A stretch of DNA of 64,000 nucleotides from Thermoanaerobaculales bacterium (GCA_035358815.1 DAOPQC010000010.1:1-64000), one strand, 5' to 3'; counted from the stretch's first letter, positions 26,671 to 37,053 are shown. The notes: generated by a model from the letters alone, not told the origin. Made by a program: numbers and translations.

Positions 26671-26976
26671 AGGTTCCCCCGCCTGCTGGTCACCACCCTC
26701 TACATCGGCTATCTGGTGCAGGTCGGGCTGCTGATGGTGGTGCTGCCGTGGTCGACCCTGTGGCCTCTGCTCATGACCCGGCTCCCCCCGACCGCCGCCT
26801 GGCTGCTGGACGCGCCCGCCGTGCGCGGCGCCCTGGCCGGCTTCGGGCTCCTGCACCTGCTCCTGGTGGTGGCGGAGGTGGTGCACGCCGGCGCTCGCGA
26901 CGTCCGGCAGCGCGACCCCCGCGCCTCCTCCGCCGCGCCGGCCTCGAAGGGCCCTGGCGGAGCGTCGCCGACCTGA
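26668..26976 (+). CDS. small two-helix membrane protein
   Basis: A 102-residue protein with transmembrane helices at about 8-35 (LLVTTLYIGYLVQVGLLMVVL) and 55-75 (LAGFGLLHLLLVVAEVV), and a charged Ala/Pro/Ser-rich C-terminal tail. I do not recognise the family. Support for being a gene comes from the clear -10/GTG geometry and the membrane profile. It lies upstream of the lspA promoter in the same direction. Confidence 0.6.
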   Translation: MRFPRLLVTTLYIGYLVQVGLLMVVLPWSTLWPLLMTRLPPTAAWLLDAPAVRGALAGFGLLHLLLVVAEVVHAGARDVRQRDPRASSAAPASKGPGGASPT

Positions 26977-27073
26977 TCCGCGGTACGGTGGGGGCCCGGC
27001 ACGCCGAGCCTGGGGGCCGCATCTCGCCCCCGCAGCCGCTGCGCCGGCCCGACGGATCGCCCGCCGGCCCGGC

Positions 27074-27102
27074 TTGACGGTGCCGGCGGTCCCGCGTAGG
27101 CT
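27074..27102 (+). promoter_or_regulatory. sigma-70 type promoter of lspA-lgt-rluD
   Basis: TTGACG (27074-27079), a 17-nt spacer and TAGGCT (27097-27102). The predicted transcription start near 27109 excludes upstream in-frame start codons for lspA. Confidence 0.65.
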
Positions 27103-27145
27103 CGCTGCTCGGCGACCGCCGCTGCCGGCCCGCCGCCGCCACCCG

Positions 27146-27652
27146 ATGAGAAGCGCTCTGCCGTGGGTCACCGCCGCCCTCGTGGTCGTCCTCGACCGCG
27201 TCACCAAGATGCTGGTCGTGGATCATCTGACCGTCGGCAGCTGGACCCCGGTGGTCCCGGGCCTGGCGCTGACCCGCGTCCACAACACGGGCATCGCCTT
27301 CAGCCTGTTCAGCGACGGCAGCTGGCTGTCGCGCGTGCTGCTGCACGCCGTCATCCTGACCGCAGTCGTGCTGATCGCCTGGATGGCGAGACGGCACGGC
27401 CACCACCGTCTGCTCGCCGGCTTCGCCTTCGGGCTGATCCTGGGGGGCGCTGCCGGCAACCTGATCGACCGCGTCCTCTACGGTTGGGTCATCGACTTCC
27501 TGCACCTCTGGCTCCGGCTCGGCGACCGGACCTGGTCGTGGCCCGACTTCAACGTCGCCGACGCCGCCATCACGGTCGGCGCGATCCTGCTCATCCTCAA
27601 CGAGCTCCTGGCCGGGCGCGGCCAGCCGTCACATGCACCCGATCCTTCTTGA
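27146..27652 (+). CDS. lspA: lipoprotein signal peptidase (signal peptidase II)
   Basis: A 168-residue inner-membrane aspartyl protease that cleaves prolipoprotein signal peptides. Four transmembrane helices are visible. The catalytic aspartates lie in NLIDR (D108) and FNVADAAI (D139), and VHNTGIAFSLF is the conserved loop. The ATG at 27146 is the first suitable start after the promoter. No clear ribosome binding site precedes it. The 3' end overlaps lgt by 20 nt, coupling the two lipoprotein maturation enzymes. Confidence 0.93.
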   Translation: MRSALPWVTAALVVVLDRVTKMLVVDHLTVGSWTPVVPGLALTRVHNTGIAFSLFSDGSWLSRVLLHAVILTAVVLIAWMARRHGHHRLLAGFAFGLILGGAAGNLIDRVLYGWVIDFLHLWLRLGDRTWSWPDFNVADAAITVGAILLILNELLAGRGQPSHAPDPS

Positions 27653-28412
27653 CCTCGGCTTCTTCCAGGTGCCGAGCTACGGCGTCCTGGTCGCCCTCGG
27701 CGTGATCGCGGGCCTGCTCACCTTGAAGCGGCGGGCCGACCGCGCCGGGCTCGACGGCGCCCGGCTGGTGGATGTCGGCCTCTGGCTCGTCATCTGGGCG
27801 CTGGTCGGCGCCAAGGGGCTGTTGGTGCTCGTCGAGCTGCCGCGCTACCTGCGCGACCCGGGCGAGCTGGTCGGCCTGGTGCGGGCCGGTGGAGTCTTCC
27901 TCGGCGGCTTCGCCGCGGCCGTGGCCGCGGGCGTCGTGCTGTTCCGCCGCTACCACCTCCCGGTCCTCGCCACGATGGACGTCTTCGTGCCCTCGGTCGC
28001 CCTGGGGCAGGCCATCGGCAGGGTCGGGTGCCTGATGGCCGGCTGCTGCTGGGGCAGCCGCTGCGACCTGCCGTGGGCGATCACCTACACCGACCCGGCC
28101 GCCGCCGCCAACGTCGGCACGCCGCTGCACGTTCCCCTCCACCCCTACCCCGCCTACGAGGCGCTCTTCAACTTCGCCCTGTTCGTCGGGCTCGAGGCGC
28201 TGCACCGCCGGCGGCCGGCGCCCGGACGCGTGTTCGCGGCCTACCTCCTGACCTACGGCGCCGGTCGGTTCGCGCTCGAGTGGGCGCGGGGGGACGCCGC
28301 GCGCGGCTTCGTGCTGTCGGGGGCCCTTTCGACCAGCCAGCTGATCTCGCTCGGGCTGGTCGTGCTCGGCACGGCACTGCTCGTCCGGCTGCCGCGCCGC
28401 ACACCGCCGTGA
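27633..28412 (+). CDS. lgt: prolipoprotein diacylglyceryl transferase
   Basis: A 259-residue membrane enzyme that attaches diacylglycerol to the lipobox Cys. About seven transmembrane helices are present. The catalytic signature region GQAIGRVGCLMAGCCWG and the C-terminal GAGRFALEWARGD fit the family. The N-terminus MHPILLDLGFFQVPSYGVLVALG is typical. It starts inside lspA and ends in a GTGA overlap with the pseudouridine synthase gene. Confidence 0.93.
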   Translation: MHPILLDLGFFQVPSYGVLVALGVIAGLLTLKRRADRAGLDGARLVDVGLWLVIWALVGAKGLLVLVELPRYLRDPGELVGLVRAGGVFLGGFAAAVAAGVVLFRRYHLPVLATMDVFVPSVALGQAIGRVGCLMAGCCWGSRCDLPWAITYTDPAAAANVGTPLHVPLHPYPAYEALFNFALFVGLEALHRRRPAPGRVFAAYLLTYGAGRFALEWARGDAARGFVLSGALSTSQLISLGLVVLGTALLVRLPRRTPP

Positions 28413-29359
28413 GCCCGCTCCACCGCTTCTCCGTGCCCGACCGCCTCGCCGGAGAGCGCCTCGACCGCTGCGTCGCCGAGCTCCACGGCCAGTGGTCGCG
28501 GTCGCGCGTCCGCCGTCTGCTCGATGACGGTCGCGTGCTGGTCAACGACCAGCCCGCAAAGCCGGCCACGATCGTCGCGGCCGGCGATCGGATCGAGGTC
28601 GACGAGCCGCCGCTGCAGCCGCTCGGCCTCGCCGCCGAGGACATCCCGCTCGTGATCCTCCACGAGGACGAGGCGCTGCTGGTGCTCGACAAGCCGCCCG
28701 GGCTCGTCATCCACCCGGCCACCGGGAACCGGTCCGGCACCCTGGTCAACGCCCTGCTCCGGCACTGCAGCACGCTGTCCGGAATCGGCGGGGTCGAGCG
28801 ACCCGGGATCGTGCATCGCCTCGACAAGGACACCTCCGGCCTGATGGTCGTCGCGAAAACCGAGCGCGCCCACCTCTCGCTGTCGCTCGCCTTCCGCCGG
28901 CGGGAGGTCGAGAAGCGCTACCTGGCGGTCTGCTTCGGCGCTCCCGCCGAGCCCGCGGGGGTGATCGAGGGCGCCGTCGGCCGCCACCCCACCGAGCGCA
29001 AGCGGATGGCCGTGGTCGAGTCCGGCCGCCCCGCCCGGACCCTCTACACGGTCATCGAACGCCTGTCCGGCACCAGCCTCGTCGAGTGCCGGCCGGTCAC
29101 CGGCCGCACCCACCAGATCCGGGTCCACCTGGCGCACATCGGGCACGCGCTGGTCGGCGACCAGACGTACGCCGGTCGCCAGTGGCGCAACCTCGAGGAC
29201 CCCCGCCAGCGCGCCGCATGCCGCGACTTCCCGCGCCAGGCCCTCCACGCCTGGCGGCTCGCCTTCCTCCACCCGGTCACCGGGGAGCGGCACGAGTTCG
29301 AGGCCCCACCGCCGGCGGACTTCCTCCTCCTGGTGGAGGCTCTGCGGCCGGGCCGCTGA
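28409..29359 (+). CDS. RluA/RluD-family RNA pseudouridine synthase
   Basis: A 316-residue enzyme converting specific uridines of RNA (probably 23S rRNA) to pseudouridine. An N-terminal S4 domain (residues about 15-70: RLDRCVAELHGQWSRSRVRRLL) precedes the catalytic domain. The catalytic motif HRLDKDTSG lies at 136-144 with D139 as nucleophile, and RTHQIRVHL is conserved. The GTG start at 28409 overlaps the lgt stop. Adjacency of lspA and an RluD homologue is common in bacteria. Confidence 0.92.
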   Translation: MSPLHRFSVPDRLAGERLDRCVAELHGQWSRSRVRRLLDDGRVLVNDQPAKPATIVAAGDRIEVDEPPLQPLGLAAEDIPLVILHEDEALLVLDKPPGLVIHPATGNRSGTLVNALLRHCSTLSGIGGVERPGIVHRLDKDTSGLMVVAKTERAHLSLSLAFRRREVEKRYLAVCFGAPAEPAGVIEGAVGRHPTERKRMAVVESGRPARTLYTVIERLSGTSLVECRPVTGRTHQIRVHLAHIGHALVGDQTYAGRQWRNLEDPRQRAACRDFPRQALHAWRLAFLHPVTGERHEFEAPPPADFLLLVEALRPGR

Positions 29360-29374
29360 GCACCCGCGGTCGGC

Positions 29375-29380
29375 TATCAT
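29375..29380 (+). promoter_or_regulatory. -10 box for the Rieske protein gene
   Basis: TATCAT lies 39 nt before the ATG at 29420. GGTGGA serves as a modest ribosome binding site. No -35 match is obvious. Confidence 0.4.
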
Positions 29381-29419
29381 GGGCGGCGGCGGAACATCAA
29401 GATCCAGCGGTGGACAACG

Positions 29420-29779
29420 ATGCAGCGGATCGCGAGCACCCAGGACATCCCGGCCGGCGGCCTGCGGTTCAGCTACCGCGAGGGGCCGTTCGACGAAGAG
29501 GGCATCCTGCTCGTGACCGCCGACGGCGGCGTGCGCGCCTTCAAGAACCAGTGCCGGCACCTGCCGACCCCGCTCGACCACGCCGATCCCGGAGAGCTGT
29601 GGGATCGGGACCAGCGCCACCTGCTCTGCAGCTCGCACGGCGCCCGCTACCGACCGGGCGACGGGCTGTGCGTCGCCGGTCCGTGCGCCGGCTCCCACCT
29701 CAAGGCCCTCCCGATCGTCCTCCGCGACGGCGAGGTCTTCCTCGACACCGCGAAGCTGGGCGGGTTCTTTGCGGTGTAG
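29420..29779 (+). CDS. Rieske [2Fe-2S] domain protein
   Basis: A 119-residue single-domain Rieske ferredoxin-like protein. Ligands are C45-x-H47 (QCRHLPTPL) and C70-x2-H73 (LLCSSHGARYRPGDG), complete for a Rieske cluster. There is no signal peptide or membrane anchor, so it is probably a soluble electron carrier or an oxygenase/assimilatory-type partner. It is monocistronic and convergent with the hydroxylase gene. The partner is not evident. Confidence 0.9.
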   Translation: MQRIASTQDIPAGGLRFSYREGPFDEEGILLVTADGGVRAFKNQCRHLPTPLDHADPGELWDRDQRHLLCSSHGARYRPGDGLCVAGPCAGSHLKALPIVLRDGEVFLDTAKLGGFFAV

Positions 29780-29803
29780 GCGGGGTCCCTCCACCCCCGC
29801 CCG

Positions 29804-29972
29804 ATTCCGCCTCCGCTTCCGCGCCCGGCTTCTCAGTCGAAGACCCTGTTGAACGGGTCGACCTGGGGAGCTTTCCGCCTCGTACTTGCCGCAGCTCGCT
29901 GCAGTCACGACGGGAGTCCTCGGCCGACGGGATCGCGTCCGGACGCGGAAGCGGGCGCGGGCGCGGACGCCG
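29804..29972. repeat. inverted pair of hexad arrays
   Basis: The C-rich hexads ATTCCG, CCTCCG, CTTCCG and CGCCCG (29804-29827) face the G-rich hexads GTCCGG, ACGCGG, AAGCGG, GCGCGG, GCGCGG and ACGCCG (29937-29972). The 16-nt arms 29813-29828 and 29939-29954 are complementary with one mismatch. Small hairpins lie between them, such as GCAGC/GCTGC. It occupies most of the gap between two convergent genes. Confidence 0.6.
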
Positions 29973-29998
29973 TTCAGCTCGTCGTGGCCTCGCGGCGC

Positions 29999-30805
29999 CT
30001 ACATCCCCCGCACGAACGCGTCCATCTTGGCGAAGGCCTCGGCGATCTCCTCCACCCACCACAGCATCGGCTGGTAGGTGGTGATCGGGTAGCGGAGGTC
30101 CTTGGCCAGGTCCGGGTCGAAGCGGCGGATCTCGACTGCCCCGCTCAGCGCGTGCTCGAGCTCGCCGTAGCTCGACAGCAGCCCCGCGCCGTAGGCCCGC
30201 ACCTCGCCACCGGTGCGCAGCAGCCCGTACTCGATCGTGAACCAGTAGAGCGTGGCGAGCTGCTCGATCTGGCGATCGTCGGCGCGCTCGGAGCCCTCGC
30301 CGATCTTCTGGGACAGGTCGGCGAACTCCGGGATGGCCAGCATCGGCGCGTGGCCCATCAGCTCGTGCACGAGGTCCGGCTCCGGCGTGTAGAGCGGCTG
30401 GCTCGAGTGCCGGATGTACTGGGTGGCGCAGAAGACCCGGCGCGCCAGCTTGCCCAGGAACTGGCGCGGCGAGACGAGCCCCGCCACCGGCTGCAGCCGG
30501 AAGCCGGTCCGCTCGGTGAGGAAACGGCTGACCTCCGGCAGCTGCGGAATGGCGTCGGCGCGGTAGCCCAGGGCGTCGATCACCTGGTTGAACTCGGCGC
30601 AGGCGTGCGTCGGGTAGAGAGCGGTCAGCCGCTTGAACACGGTGGCCCAGGTCGCGCGCTCGCCGTCGCTGTAGGCGACCTCCTGCGCCTCGCCATTACC
30701 GTCGATGGGGGGAGCGAGCCGCGCGATCTGGTCGCGCCGCCGCCGATACTCAGGGTCATGAAAACCGGGATGGTCGGCCTCGAGGCTGACGACGTAGTCC
30801 TGCAT
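29999..30805 (-). CDS. phhA: aromatic amino acid hydroxylase, probably phenylalanine-4-monooxygenase
   Basis: A 268-residue pterin-dependent, non-heme iron hydroxylase that converts Phe to Tyr in the cytoplasm. The iron ligands H147, H152 (VHELMGH) and E192 (TIEYGLL) are present. The RHSSQPLYTPEPD segment is family-typical. The length matches bacterial single-domain enzymes. I prefer the ATG at 30805, which has GAGGA 5 nt upstream, over a GTG at 30838 that would lie inside the CATAGT -10 box. Tryptophan as substrate cannot be excluded. Confidence 0.9.
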   Translation of the reverse strand: MQDYVVSLEADHPGFHDPEYRRRRDQIARLAPPIDGNGEAQEVAYSDGERATWATVFKRLTALYPTHACAEFNQVIDALGYRADAIPQLPEVSRFLTERTGFRLQPVAGLVSPRQFLGKLARRVFCATQYIRHSSQPLYTPEPDLVHELMGHAPMLAIPEFADLSQKIGEGSERADDRQIEQLATLYWFTIEYGLLRTGGEVRAYGAGLLSSYGELEHALSGAVEIRRFDPDLAKDLRYPITTYQPMLWWVEEIAEAFAKMDAFVRGM

Positions 30806-31148
30806 GGCGTCCTCGTTGCGACTCAGTCTGGTTTGCACTATGACATGAATCCCCCGAGCGCTGCAAGGACGCGATGCCGAAGCAGCATCTGGGAGACAGG
30901 AGACAGGATCCAGAGTCGAGTCCTCCCGTCTCCGCCTCTGAATGGACGGTCCTCATCGCAGGAGGTGGTGCAGGCACGGGTACGGAGACGGGCACGGGCA
31001 CGCAAACGGGTGAGTGGGCGACCCCGAACCCCGGAACCTGAACCCCAGACCCTAGATCCCAGACCCTAGATCCTATTCTTGGATTCCCCGTTAATCTCTC
31101 CCATGGAGGCCCGTTTCGTTGACTGAGGACCGACCGCAGGAGGACCGA
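30806..31148. other. 343-nt divergent intergenic region dominated by a mirrored repeat element
   Basis: This region lies between phhA (-) and the ECF sigma gene (+). It holds the phhA promoter (TTGCAG, an 18-nt spacer, CATAGT on the minus strand near 30841-30866), the element at 30891-31076 and the sigma-gene leader with AGGAGG at 31138-31143. No additional coding sequence is credible. Confidence 0.6.
30891..31076. repeat. complete mirrored element: heptad-hexad / hexad-heptad
   Basis: The left half has G-rich heptads GGGAGAC, AGGAGAC and AGGATCC (30891-30911), then C-rich hexads CTCCCG, TCTCCG and CCTCTG (30923-30940). The right half begins 35 nt later with G-rich hexads ACGGGT, ACGGAG, ACGGGC, ACGGGC, ACGCAA and ACGGGT (30976-31011). 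It ends with eight C-rich heptads (31021-31076; consensus AYCCYRG, including a perfect 14-nt tandem). The right half is the left half in reverse complement order. Confidence 0.75.
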
Positions 31149-31700
31149 GTGGAGGCAGCGCTCGCCAGATCCCAACCGTCGCCGCCCGGCCAGTGGCTCG
31201 AGCCGATCTACCGGCGTCACGCCGCGGCCGTGATGCACACCGCGTACCGCATCACCGGCAGCGCCGCCGACGCCGAGGACGTGCTGCAGACCGTGTTCGT
31301 GCGTCTCGCCCGGCGAGCCGATCCGCCCGACCTGGACCGGGGCGCCGCCGCCTACCTGCGCCGGGCCGCCACCAACGCTGCGCTCGACCTCGTCCGGTCG
31401 CGGTCGGTCCGCACCGCAACCGCGCTCGAGTCCGCGCCGGCGGCGGCCGCCGCCGACCCGGCGCCCGGCCCCGACCGCCTCCACCATGGTCACGAGCTCG
31501 GGCGCCGGCTGCGCCGGGCGATCGCCGGGCTGAGCCGGCGCCACGCCGAGATCTTCGTCCTGCGCTACCTCGAGGGCCTCGACAACCCGGCCATCGCCGC
31601 GCTCTTCGACACCACCCCGGCCTCGATCGCCGTGACCCTGCACCGAACCCGCGAGCGGCTGGCGGATGAGCTCGCGCCGTACCTCGGAGGATCTCCATGA
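31149..31700 (+). CDS. ECF-type RNA polymerase sigma factor
   Basis: A 183-residue sigma factor with sigma region 2 (residues about 18-85: YRITGSAADAEDVLQTVFVRLAR) and region 4 (about 120-175: LSRRHAEIFVLRYLEGLDNPAIAALF), with no region 1 or 3. It directs RNA polymerase to a private promoter set. The GTG at 31149 has AGGAGG five bases upstream, better than the in-frame TTG at 31119. It overlaps the FecR-type gene by 4 nt (ATGA), the typical sigma/anti-sigma arrangement. Confidence 0.92.
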   Translation: MEAALARSQPSPPGQWLEPIYRRHAAAVMHTAYRITGSAADAEDVLQTVFVRLARRADPPDLDRGAAAYLRRAATNAALDLVRSRSVRTATALESAPAAAAADPAPGPDRLHHGHELGRRLRRAIAGLSRRHAEIFVLRYLEGLDNPAIAALFDTTPASIAVTLHRTRERLADELAPYLGGSP

Positions 31701-34314
31701 CCGACCGTCACGACGATCTCGAGCGGCTCGACCAGGCCACCGCGGCGATCCGATCCGACCGGCTCGACGACGGCGTGGTCGATGCCGCCACCGAGCGGGT
31801 CTGGCAGCGGATCTCGACCGACCTCGAGCGCCCCATCCAGGGCTGCGCGGACTACCAGCTGTTGATTCCCGCGCTGGTCGCCGGCCGCTTGCCGGCGGCG
31901 CGCGCCCTGCTGGTCGAGGACCACACTCGCGCCTGCATCGCCTGCCGCCGGGCCCTGATCGCCCGGCGCAGCGCTGCGCTCGGCCCGGTCGCCGAACCGG
32001 CCCCCCCGGCTCGACGCGGGCTGCCCCGCCGGGCGCTGATCGCAGCCGCGGCGATCGCGGCCATCGGCCTGATCGCGCTCGCCGCCGGGACCGTCGGCAA
32101 CCTGGTGGCCGGGCGCAGCCTGACCGCGACCGTGGACTCAGACGGCGGCGCTCTGCAGCGCATCGACGCGGACCTCACGCTGCCGCTCGACCGGGGTGCG
32201 GTGGTGCGCGCCCGACAGCTGCTGCGCACCGGCCGCGACGCCTCCGCCCAGCTCCGCCTCGGCGATGGGTCGCTGGTCGAGGTCGCCCCCCGCAGCGAGC
32301 TCGAGCTCCGCGCCGGCCTCCGTGGCGCGACCGTCGAGCTGCGGCGCGGCAACATCATCGTCCACGCCGCCGACCAGGGCGCCGGCCGGCTCACCGTCGC
32401 CACCGCAGACTGCCTGGTCGCGGTCCGCGGCACGATCTTCGCGGTCGACCACGGCCTCAAGGGCTCCCGCGTCTCGGTCATCGAGGGCGAGGTCGAGGTC
32501 CGTCGCGGCGGCCGCCGCGATGTCCTCGCTCCCGGGGATCAGATCACGACCAGCCAGCGTCTCGAGCCGGTGGCGATCGCCGATCAGGTCGCCTGGAGCG
32601 CGCACGCCGAGGAGCATGCGGCGCTGCTCCGCGAGCTGTACCGCCTCCAGCGCGACGTGGCGGACGCGATCGCGCCGCGCGCACCGCGGACCTCGTCCCG
32701 GCTTCTCGACCTCGTGCCCGGCGACACGGCGCTGTACCTCGCGCTCCCCAACCTGGCGGACGGCCTGGACCAGGCCCGCACCGTCCTCGAGCAGCGCCTC
32801 GCCGCCAGCCCGGCGCTGCAGGGCTGGTGGCAGGACCGGATGGTCGCCACCGGCGCCGACCGCGAGATCTTCGCCGTCCTGGACCGGCTGCAGCCGCTCG
32901 GCGAGCCGATCGGCGACGAGGTGGTGGTGGCCCTGTCCGAGCGCGGCTTCGGCCCCGGCGCCGGTCCGCTGGCGCTGGCCGTGCTGGACGACCCGGCAGC
33001 GTTCAACGCGCTCCTGCGCGATGAGCTGGCGCGGGCCAACGCGGCCGCCGGCCGGCCCGTGCTCGAGCTGGTCGACGAGCCGTCGGACCACCCGCCGTCC
33101 ACCGCCGGCCTCCTGGTCTGGGTCGACGATGATCTGGTCGTGGCCGCGCCCCGGGTCGAGCAGCTGCGCGCGGTCGCCGACCGGGTCAAGGGGTCCGGCG
33201 GGAGCGGGTTCGCGGGCAGCGAGCTCGGCGAGCGGCTGGCCGAGGCCTACCGGGAGGGCGTGACGTGGGTCTTCGGCCTCGACCTCCGCGTCCTCGCCGC
33301 CGCCGGCGCGGCCGGCCCGGACGACGCCGGAGCCGTGTTGATGGAGCAGCTCGGCCTCGCCGACGCGACCACCCTGGTGGTGAGCTCGTCGCGCGACCGG
33401 GAGCGCCGCGCGATCCGCGCCGCCGTCGACTTCGACCGCCCCCGGCGCGGCATCGCCGGCTGGCTCGCCGATCCCGGACCGATCGGCAGCCTCGACTTCG
33501 TGTCGCCCGGCGCGGGCTTCGCGGCGGCGGCCGTGTCGAAGGACGCCGTGGTGATCTTCGACGAGCTGCTGGCCGCCCTCAGCGGCATTGAACCGGAGGT
33601 GGCGGGCGAGCTCGCCCGACTCGAGCAGGAGGTCGGGATCGACCTGCGCGCCGATCTTGCCGCCCCGCTCGGCGGCGAGGCGGCCTTCGCCCTCGACGGG
33701 CCGGTCGTCCCGATCCCCTCGTGGAAGCTGATCGTCGAGGTCTACGACCCGGAGGCCCTGCTCCACACCATCGAGCGAGTCGTCGCCGCGGCCAACCGCC
33801 AGCTCGCCGCCCACGGCCGTCCCGGGCTCGAGCTCGGCGAGACCGAGATCGGGGGGCGCCGGTACCACATCCTGCGCCGCCCACCCGACCCGGTCGAGCT
33901 GGCGTTCGTCGTCGTCGACGGCTACCTGGTGGCGGCCCCCGACGCGGCGCTGATCGAGCACGCCCTGCAGTACCGCGCCTCCGGCGTCACCCTGCCGCGC
34001 AGCCTGGCCTTCCAGGAGCTGCTCCCGAGCGACGGCAACGCCGACTGCTCCGCCGTGGTCTGGCGCAACCTGGGCACCCTGATCGAGTCGATCCCGGACG
34101 CTGCCCTCGGCCAGCTTCCGCCCGAGGCCAGGGTCGCGATCGAGAGCAGCGGCGGGCCCGGCCTGATGTGCGTCTACGGCAGCAGCGACCGGATCCTGGC
34201 GACCGCAGGCGGCGACGATCTGCTGAGCGGGCTGCCGCTGCTCGGCGTCGGCCGGCTGCTCGGCGGCGGCCCCCGACCGCACGGCGAGCCCTCGGAACCG
34301 CTATCATCACCGGG

Positions 34315-34318
<4 letters not shown>
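31697..34318 (+). CDS. anti-sigma factor with zinc finger, FecR domain and large exported DUF3352-like region
   Basis: An 873-residue single-span membrane protein. The cytoplasmic N-terminus has a zinc-finger pattern of the anti-sigma type (C50, H76, C80, C83). A transmembrane helix lies at about 112-137, followed by a FecR domain at about 155-265 (LRLGDGSLVEVAPRSELELRAG, GTIFAVDHG). A periplasmic region of about 550 residues begins with LVPGDTALYLALPNLADGLDQA, which resembles DUF3352 proteins. The region appears internally repeated. It probably holds the adjacent sigma factor and releases it on an envelope signal. It ends in ATGA with the first ABC ATPase gene. Confidence 0.85.
34302..34317 (+). 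promoter_or_regulatory. possible internal promoter, leaderless start of the first ABC gene
   Basis: TATCAT (34302-34307), 7 nt and then the ATG at 34315. It lies within the last codons of the anti-sigma gene, so the ABC genes could be transcribed independently. Confidence 0.4.
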
Positions 34319-35251
<933 letters not shown>

Positions 35252-35265
<14 letters not shown>

Positions 35266-36112
35266 GCGCACGTGGCGACCGTACGCCGGAGCGGTCACGC
35301 CGGTGCGCAGCCGCTTCCTGGTCGTCACCCGGTACGCGCTGGCGCAGGCGTTTTCATCGCGGCTGTTCACCGCCTTCTACGCCGCCTGCTTCTTGCCGTC
35401 GCTGCTCGGCCTGTTCCTGATCTACCTCAGCCACAACCTGGGCCTGCTCGAGCAGCTCGGACTGACCCGCGAGCTGATGGGCGGCCTGACCCTCACCTTC
35501 TTCCGGATCCTGTTCCTGTGGCAGGCCGTGCCGGCCTTCTTCCTGATGGCCATCCTCGCCCCCAGCCTGATCGCGCCCGATCTCGCGAACAGCGCGCTCC
35601 CGCTCTACCTGAGCCGGCCGATCGACCGCCGCGACTACGTGCTCGGCAAGCTCGCCGTGCTGTTCGTCGTGGTGTCGCCGCCGACCTGGGTGATGGGGCT
35701 CGCCGTGTTCCTGCTCCAGACCTCGGAGGAGGGCCTGCGCTGGGGGCTGTCGAACTGGCGGATCGCGCTCGCCTACCTGGTCGGGCACCTGGTCTGGATC
35801 CTGGTCATCTCGCTGCTCGGGCTGGCGATCTCGGCCTGGGTGCGGTTCCGACCGGCGGCGCTGGGCGCCCTGTTCGCGCTGCTGTTCGTGCTGAGCGCGT
35901 TCGGGTCGGCGGTGAACGGCATCACGCGGACCGCGATCGGCGACGCTGCCCACCTGATCCGGGCCATCGCGAGCGTCGTCCAGCACCTGTTCAGCGCGCC
36001 GACCTCGAGCGGGCTGCCGGTGCTCGTCAACTGGTGCACGCTGGCTGCCGTCGCCCTGCTGTCGGCCGTGGTCCTGAACTGGAAGCTGCGGGCGCACGAG
36101 GTGGTGCGGTGA
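35252..36112 (+). CDS. ABC-2 type transporter permease
   Basis: A 286-residue membrane protein with about six transmembrane helices (first at about 35-60). The loop LIAPDLANSALPLYLSRPIDRRDYVLGK is typical of ABC-2 permeases. It overlaps both neighbouring ATPase genes (14 nt and GTGA), so all four ABC genes are one translational unit. Confidence 0.88.
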
Positions 36113-37053
36113 GCCCCGACACCATCACCCTGCGCGACGTCTCGAAGTTCTACGGCGAGGTCCTCGGCGTCAACCGGATCTCGCTCGACCTCAAGCCCGG
36201 CCTGACCGGGCTGGTCGGCCCCAACGGCTCCGGCAAGAGCACCCTGATGCACCTGCTGACCGGACTGCTGCGCCCCACCCGGGGCGAGATCTCGGTGCTG
36301 GGGCTGTCGCCCGCCGACCCGGAACGCCTGCTCGAGGTCGTCGGCTACTGCACCCAGTACGACTCGTTCCCGTCCGGGTCGACCGGCCTGTCCTTCCTTC
36401 GCCACTCCCTCGCGCTGCACGGGCTGCCCGCGGCCGAGGCCGACCGCCGTTCCTGGGAGCTGCTCGCGCAGGTCGGGCTGAGCGATGCCGCCCGCCGCCG
36501 GATTGCGGGTTACTCCAAGGGCATGCGGCAGCGGATCAAGCTCGCCCGCGCGCTGTGCCACGCGCCGCGCGTGCTGGTGCTCGACGAACCCCTCAATGGG
36601 CTCGACCCGATGGGCCGCGCCGAGATGATCCGGCTGTTCCAGGACCTGGCCGCGGACGGCCGCTTCGTGATCGTGTCCAGCCACATCCTGCACGAGGTCG
36701 GCGCGATCTGCGACGCCGTGGTCATGGTTCACGGCGGCTCGGTGGTTGCGGAGGGCCAGATCCGCACGGTGCGCGAGGAGATCACCAGCCAGCCGATCCA
36801 GGTCCTGGTCCGCTGCGACCGGCCGCAGGCGATCGCGGCGCGGGCCTTCACGTTCGACCACGTGGTCGAGGCCAAGCTGCTCGACGACGGGGCGAGCGTG
36901 CTGATCCGGACCCGGGACGCCGACGCCTTCTACGCCGCCCTCACCGGCATGGTCATCGAGTCGGGGGTGGCGGTGGAGACGGTGCTGCCGGCGGACGAGA
37001 GCATGGACGCCGTCTACGGTTACCTGATCGGCCAGCCGGGAGCCCCGACATGA
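36109..37053 (+). CDS. ABC transporter ATP-binding protein
   Basis: A 314-residue second ATPase. Walker A GPNGSGKS lies at 37-44. The signature-like motif is YSKGMRQRIKLARAL and Walker B is VLVLDEPLNGLDPMG, followed by the H-loop region VSSHILHEV. It has the C-terminal extension common to ABC-2 exporters. The GTG start overlaps the preceding permease stop. Confidence 0.92.
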   Translation: MSPDTITLRDVSKFYGEVLGVNRISLDLKPGLTGLVGPNGSGKSTLMHLLTGLLRPTRGEISVLGLSPADPERLLEVVGYCTQYDSFPSGSTGLSFLRHSLALHGLPAAEADRRSWELLAQVGLSDAARRRIAGYSKGMRQRIKLARALCHAPRVLVLDEPLNGLDPMGRAEMIRLFQDLAADGRFVIVSSHILHEVGAICDAVVMVHGGSVVAEGQIRTVREEITSQPIQVLVRCDRPQAIAARAFTFDHVVEAKLLDDGASVLIRTRDADAFYAALTGMVIESGVAVETVLPADESMDAVYGYLIGQPGAPT

